Below are positions 5,253-8,244 of a stretch of 8,244 nt of DNA, piece after piece. The stretch's first letter is position 1. Each line of letters begins with the position of its first letter. The notes beneath the pieces are model-generated. The model searched no databases, had not been told where the DNA came from, and saw nothing but the letters and a program-made list of their open reading frames with translations. The translations under genes and the position numbers were made by a program. The stretch lies in the NCBI GenBank assembly GCA_043801935.1, contig JAZDLO010000098.1:1-8244 (forward strand). The letters are read 5' to 3'. This DNA is from JAZDLO01 sp043801935 (GTDB lineage: Bacteria; Actinomycetota; Thermoleophilia; RBG-16-64-13).

Positions 5253-5644
5253 CCAGCCGGTCCGATGTGAACAGGGAGAGCGCGCCTGCAGCGGTACATG
5301 GGTCCGTGATCGAGGGCCGCTTAGTCGTCACCGATCACGCCATCGGTGACATCGTAGGCTGGACGGTCCTGGAGTGCTACGGGGTGGTGGGCATGGCGTC
5401 GCCCAGCCTGCGGCAGGGAGTGGCCTCACTTCTTTCGCGGGACCGTCTACTTCAAGGCATTACTGTCGAGCAGGGCTCGGACCAGTTGCGGATCAAGCTC
5501 TATATCATCGTCGAATATGGGTTGAACGTAGCCGAGGTCGCGGGCAACGTTCGCTCCCAGGTGGCCTATAACGTGGAGAAAATGACCGGTCGGCCGGTTA
5601 CGACCCTGCAAATCTATGTGCAGGGGGTCCGGGTTGGCGAATAG
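5249..5644 (+). CDS. Asp23/Gls24 family (DUF322) envelope stress response protein
   Basis: A 131-residue protein of the family that includes Staphylococcus Asp23 and Bacillus YloU. Members are soluble, lack membrane segments, and in some Bacillota are tethered at the membrane; their exact job is poorly known. The pattern seen is typical: GSVIEGRLVVTDHAIGDIVG (18-37), LECYGVVGMAS (41-51), a central variable stretch, IKLYIIVEYGLNVAEVAGNV (82-101), then VRSQVAYNVEKMTGRPVTTLQIYVQGVRV (101-129), with the helix and final strand that end the fold. The ATG at 5249 overlaps the upstream DUF1858 stop (ATGA), implying coupling; the ribosome-binding site itself is weak (GGCGGA). An in-frame GTG at 5267 is a less attractive alternative. 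The 3' end overlaps the fakA start by 11 bases. Pairing of asp23 with fakA is a recurrent gene order. Confidence 0.92.
   Translation: MTSRSDVNRESAPAAVHGSVIEGRLVVTDHAIGDIVGWTVLECYGVVGMASPSLRQGVASLLSRDRLLQGITVEQGSDQLRIKLYIIVEYGLNVAEVAGNVRSQVAYNVEKMTGRPVTTLQIYVQGVRVGE
5622..5627 (+). promoter_or_regulatory. Ribosome-binding site deciding the fakA TTG start
   Basis: AGGGGG ends 6 bases before the TTG at 5634, inside the 3' end of the Asp23 gene. It favours this start over the in-frame ATG at 5616, which has no such site, and over the TTG at 5655, whose GGAG is only 2 bases away. Confidence 0.6.
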
Positions 5645-7292
5645 CAGTGGAGCGTTGCTCACCGTCTCACAGGCTCGGGCTCTCTTGGGTGCCGGCTTTC
5701 AGGCCTTGGAGAAACGGAAGCAGGAGATCAACGATCTGAACGTCTACCCGGTTCCCGATGGGGATACTGGGACCAACCTGGCCCTCACCATGCGGGGCAT
5801 CATCGACTCGGTGGCCAGGCTTCCACCGGGTCTTCCCGAGGCCGAATTGTGCGCTGCCATTTCTCAGGCTGCGCTCATGGGGGCACGGGGTAACAGCGGG
5901 GTGATCTTGTCGCAGATCGTACGGGGAGCGATGGAGGTCATCGGCCGGCCGGGCCCGATCACCTCGAACACTCTCACCCGGGCTTTTCGACATGCTACCG
6001 ACACAGCCTACCGAGCCGTGCGCAGGCCGGTGGAGGGTACCATGCTGACTGTCCTCCGAGAGATGGCAGAAGCCGCGGCGATGGCGCCCGAGGCCGCCGA
6101 TCCACGGGCGTTCATGAACCGGGTCGTGGCTGCGGGGTGGAAGAGCGTGGAGAGGACTCCGAGCCTGCTTCGAGTGTTGGCGGACGCGGGTGTTGTGGAC
6201 GCGGGGGGATATGGATTGGTCGTGCTGGTCGAAGGGGCTGCGAACGGCCGCAGCGATTGGCAGACCCCTATCGCCACTCGCATCGAGCGGACGCTGGTCT
6301 TCGAAGGCATGTTCTTAGAAGGCGCCTCGTACGAAGAGGAGGAAAACGGGACGGAGAGCCGGTTTGACTACTGCACGAGCTTTCTGATCACCGGCCAGGC
6401 TCTTGACCGAGCCTCCCTGGAAGAGAAGCTTTCCCGACTGGGCGACAGCCTTTTGGTGGTAGGAGATAGCAGCCGGTTGAAGGTCCACGTCCACACCGAC
6501 GACCCGGGTCAGGTCATCGGGTTGGCTACTTCGTTGGGCGCGCTGACCGAGATAGAGATAGACAACATGAAGGTGCAGATCGCCGCCCGCGACGAGCGTT
6601 TGCTCCAAGTAGCCGGCTCCGCTCTGGTAGATCCAGGAATCACCCAGGTGGTGGCCGTCGTGGCCGGAGAAGGCAACAAGGCGCTCTTCCGCAACTTAGG
6701 CGTGGACTTCATCGTCGACGGTGGGCAATCCATGAACCCCTCCGCGGAAGACCTGATGCGGGCGGTGGAGGAGGCAACGGCCCCCTCGATCATCATCCTG
6801 CCCAACAACAGCAATGTTGTCATGACCGCCGATCAGACGGTCAAGCTCACCGAGAGAGACGTGCTAGTGGTGCCCACCCGGTCCATCCAGGCCGGACTTA
6901 GCGCCGCAGTGGCATATGACAAGCGCCGCCCGGGCCCCGAAAATGTTCTAGAGATGCGGGCGGCTCTCGACAATGTCATCACGGCCGAGGTGACGCAGGC
7001 CGTGAGGGACTCACGGGTCGATGGCGTGCAGATCAACGCACAGGACTTCATAGGGTTGGTGGAGGACCAGGTGGTGGTCGCCTCGCATGATCTGGGACGC
7101 GTGGTCGAGGAAGTGGTGGCGCGGCTCCTCGATGGAGGCCGGGAGATGCTGACCGCCCTCGTAGGAGATGACGATAACGCCGCTCAGGCTGCCGAGGTGG
7201 TCGATCACGTGCGCACGCACTATCCGGGGGTGGAGGTCGACATGCACGAAGGCGGCCAACCCTTCTATCCTTTGCTCCTTTCGGCTGAGTAG
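5634..7292 (+). CDS. fakA: DAK2 domain fatty acid kinase catalytic subunit, FakA/YloV-like
   Basis: Cytosolic kinase subunit that, in characterised relatives, phosphorylates a fatty acid held by a DegV/FakB partner to give acyl-phosphate for phospholipid synthesis. It has 552 residues, normal for the family. Three parts are visible. The N-terminal DAK2 (DhaL-like) kinase domain has PVPDGDTGTNLALTM (39-53, Mg-nucleotide ligands Asp42/Asp44), ALMGARGNSGVILSQ (80-94), EGTMLTVLREM and DAGVVDAGGYGL (184-195). The middle domain has FDYCTSF with Cys247 and KVHVHTDDP with His285/His287, matching the Cys and HxH reported as zinc ligands in FakA. The C-terminal domain has DFIVDGGQSMNPS (358-370), ILPNNSNV and VVPTRSIQAGLSA. 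The TTG at 5634 gives MANSSGALLT. The ATG at 5616 would give 558 residues. It overlaps asp23 by 11 bases and degV follows 40 bases on. The gene symbol rests on homology by motif. Confidence 0.92.
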   Translation: MANSSGALLTVSQARALLGAGFQALEKRKQEINDLNVYPVPDGDTGTNLALTMRGIIDSVARLPPGLPEAELCAAISQAALMGARGNSGVILSQIVRGAMEVIGRPGPITSNTLTRAFRHATDTAYRAVRRPVEGTMLTVLREMAEAAAMAPEAADPRAFMNRVVAAGWKSVERTPSLLRVLADAGVVDAGGYGLVVLVEGAANGRSDWQTPIATRIERTLVFEGMFLEGASYEEEENGTESRFDYCTSFLITGQALDRASLEEKLSRLGDSLLVVGDSSRLKVHVHTDDPGQVIGLATSLGALTEIEIDNMKVQIAARDERLLQVAGSALVDPGITQVVAVVAGEGNKALFRNLGVDFIVDGGQSMNPSAEDLMRAVEEATAPSIIILPNNSNVVMTADQTVKLTERDVLVVPTRSIQAGLSAAVAYDKRRPGPENVLEMRAALDNVITAEVTQAVRDSRVDGVQINAQDFIGLVEDQVVVASHDLGRVVEEVVARLLDGGREMLTALVGDDDNAAQAAEVVDHVRTHYPGVEVDMHEGGQPFYPLLLSAE

Positions 7293-7332
7293 TACGATGC
7301 CGTGGCACCGATCGTGAAGAGGTGAGTGCAGG

Positions 7333-8190
7333 ATGATCATAGATCGAGAATCAACCGCGATCGTCGTCGATTCCACCGCCGACCTGCCCGACTACCTGGC
7401 AGCGGATGCGAATGTCAGTATGGTTCCGCTGACGGTCTATTTCGGGGAAGAAGCCTACCTCGACTGGGTGGAGATGGAACCCAGCGAGTTCTATCAGAGA
7501 TTGAAAGCCGCCCCGGAGCTTCCGCGCACCTCCCAGCCCTCGGCCGGGGCCTTTCTGGAACACTACAAGATGCTGCGAGAGCGGTATCGGCGTGTCTATT
7601 CGGTCCACCTGAGCGGCAAGCTCAGCGGCACATGCGCCAGCGCCGAAGTAGCCCAAAGCCAGATCGACGGGGTCAAGGTGGTCGACTCCCAACTGGCCAC
7701 CGGCGGTATCGCCCTGCTCGTCGACCGTCTGGTGGAACGGCTGGATAGGGGCTCGCCGGAAGAGGAGTTCGAAGCCTACATCGACAAGTTCCTGGCCGAG
7801 AAGACCTTCTATTTCTTGCCTACCACGCTCGACCAGCTCTTCAAGGGGGGCCGCATCGGGCGGGCCTCGCATCTAGTGGGGACCCTTTTGAATATCAAGC
7901 CGGTGTTGAGCATCGATGAGGGTGTCATCGACGTCTACAAGAAGGTGCGAGGAGTGCGCCAGGCCTTGGAGGTCATGCGCGACGGCCTGCTCGAGCGCAC
8001 GCGGCCCGGCCTGACCACGTATGTGAGCTTGTCTCACGCCCTGAACCTGCCCGTGCTCGAGCAGCTGAGAGGACTGGTGGAGGGAGTGGTCGACCGGGAG
8101 ATCCAGATCAGGCTGACCAGTGTGGTGGGCTCGGTCATAGGCACCTACGTGGGCCCGGGCGCCGTCGCCCTCTGCTTCATCCAGGAATGA
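7333..8190 (+). CDS. DegV family fatty acid-binding protein, FakB-like
   Basis: Soluble lipid-binding protein of 285 residues, the normal size. FakB proteins bind a fatty acid in a deep tunnel and present its carboxylate to FakA. The motifs run in family order: IVVDSTADLPD (10-20), RTSQPSAGAF (65-74, the conserved Thr66), VHLSGKLSGTCASA (91-104), VVDSQLATGG (116-125), a KGGRIGRASHLVGTLLNIKPVL block (171-192), KVRGVRQAL, and a final SVVGSVIGTYVGPGAVAL (263-280). In the last motif most family members carry GTHxGPG; here it is Tyr272, at the position I match to the carboxylate-contacting His of FakB. The ATG at 7333 has GAGGTG (7319-7324) 8 bases upstream. Placement right after fakA supports a FakA-FakB pair. 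The fatty acid preference cannot be read from sequence. Confidence 0.93.
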   Translation: MIIDRESTAIVVDSTADLPDYLAADANVSMVPLTVYFGEEAYLDWVEMEPSEFYQRLKAAPELPRTSQPSAGAFLEHYKMLRERYRRVYSVHLSGKLSGTCASAEVAQSQIDGVKVVDSQLATGGIALLVDRLVERLDRGSPEEEFEAYIDKFLAEKTFYFLPTTLDQLFKGGRIGRASHLVGTLLNIKPVLSIDEGVIDVYKKVRGVRQALEVMRDGLLERTRPGLTTYVSLSHALNLPVLEQLRGLVEGVVDREIQIRLTSVVGSVIGTYVGPGAVALCFIQE

Positions 8191-8199
8191 GCGGCGCCG

Positions 8200-8225
8200 C
8201 AAGGGGTGGCCTCTACTACCCCTTG
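8200..8225 (+). terminator. Hairpin after degV, no U-tract
   Basis: CAAGGGGT (8200-8207) pairs perfectly with ACCCCTTG (8218-8225), extendable inward by G8208-T8217 and G8209-C8216 to 10 bp with a 6-nt loop. It begins 10 bases after the degV stop, right after a perfect palindrome GCGGCGCCGC (8191-8200). No T-run follows within the window, so intrinsic termination is uncertain; it may be a pause or 3'-processing hairpin ahead of the next gene. Confidence 0.45.
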
Positions 8226-8244
8226 GGTTCGGCCTCACTCCTCC

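Noticed and set aside
6833..7051. Short minus-strand frames within fakA
   Set aside because: Shadows of fakA with no recognisable product.

Overview
The window is a GC-rich, gene-dense bacterial chromosome segment. It holds two co-directional plus-strand operons separated by one minus-strand ribosomal protein gene. No mobile element, CRISPR array, tRNA or rRNA is visible. Gene order gives a mixed hint about the host. rpe-ribD-ribE-ribBA-ribH is the order familiar from Actinomycetota. A divergent rpmB beside asp23 (yloU)-fakA (yloV)-degV is familiar from Bacillota. Together with a DUF1858 protein (common in anaerobes) and frequent GTG/TTG starts, this suggests a high-GC Gram-positive lineage, perhaps a deep-branching anaerobic actinobacterium or a high-GC Bacillota relative. 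That assignment is inference and is not secure.

Region 1 (1-968): the 3' part of rpe (ribulose-phosphate 3-epimerase, start just off the left edge), a hairpin, a weak candidate promoter, and a well-conserved FMN (RFN) riboswitch. The riboswitch is followed by an expression platform whose stem contains the ribD Shine-Dalgarno sequence and ends in a T4 run. Rpe interconverts ribulose-5-P and xylulose-5-P, and ribulose-5-P is one of the two riboflavin precursors.

Region 2 (969-4686): a complete riboflavin operon, ribD-ribE-ribBA-ribH. RibBA makes both precursors from GTP and ribulose-5-P, RibD performs deamination and reduction, RibH makes lumazine, and RibE dismutates lumazine to riboflavin. 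The only enzyme not seen is the dephosphorylating phosphatase, which is normally encoded elsewhere. FMN made from the product should close the feedback loop at the riboswitch.

Region 3 (4683-5033): rpmB (ribosomal protein L28, zinc-ribbon form) on the minus strand, tail-to-tail with ribH so that one CTAG tetranucleotide supplies both stop codons. It is head-to-head with the next operon, with promoter-like elements in the roughly 160 bp between them.

Region 4 (5034-8190): a tight operon of a small CxxC DUF1858 protein, an Asp23/Gls24 family protein, a FakA-like DAK2 protein and a DegV/FakB-like protein. The last two are the known halves of the fatty acid kinase that phosphorylates exogenous fatty acids. 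A strong hairpin without a U-tract follows degV; recG would be the expected next gene by synteny but is not visible.

No clearly unprecedented system was found. The most useful second-look items are the architecture of the riboswitch expression platform, the DUF1858 protein leading the Asp23-Fak operon, substitutions at usually conserved positions in RibBA, RibD and DegV, and the shared CTAG stop.
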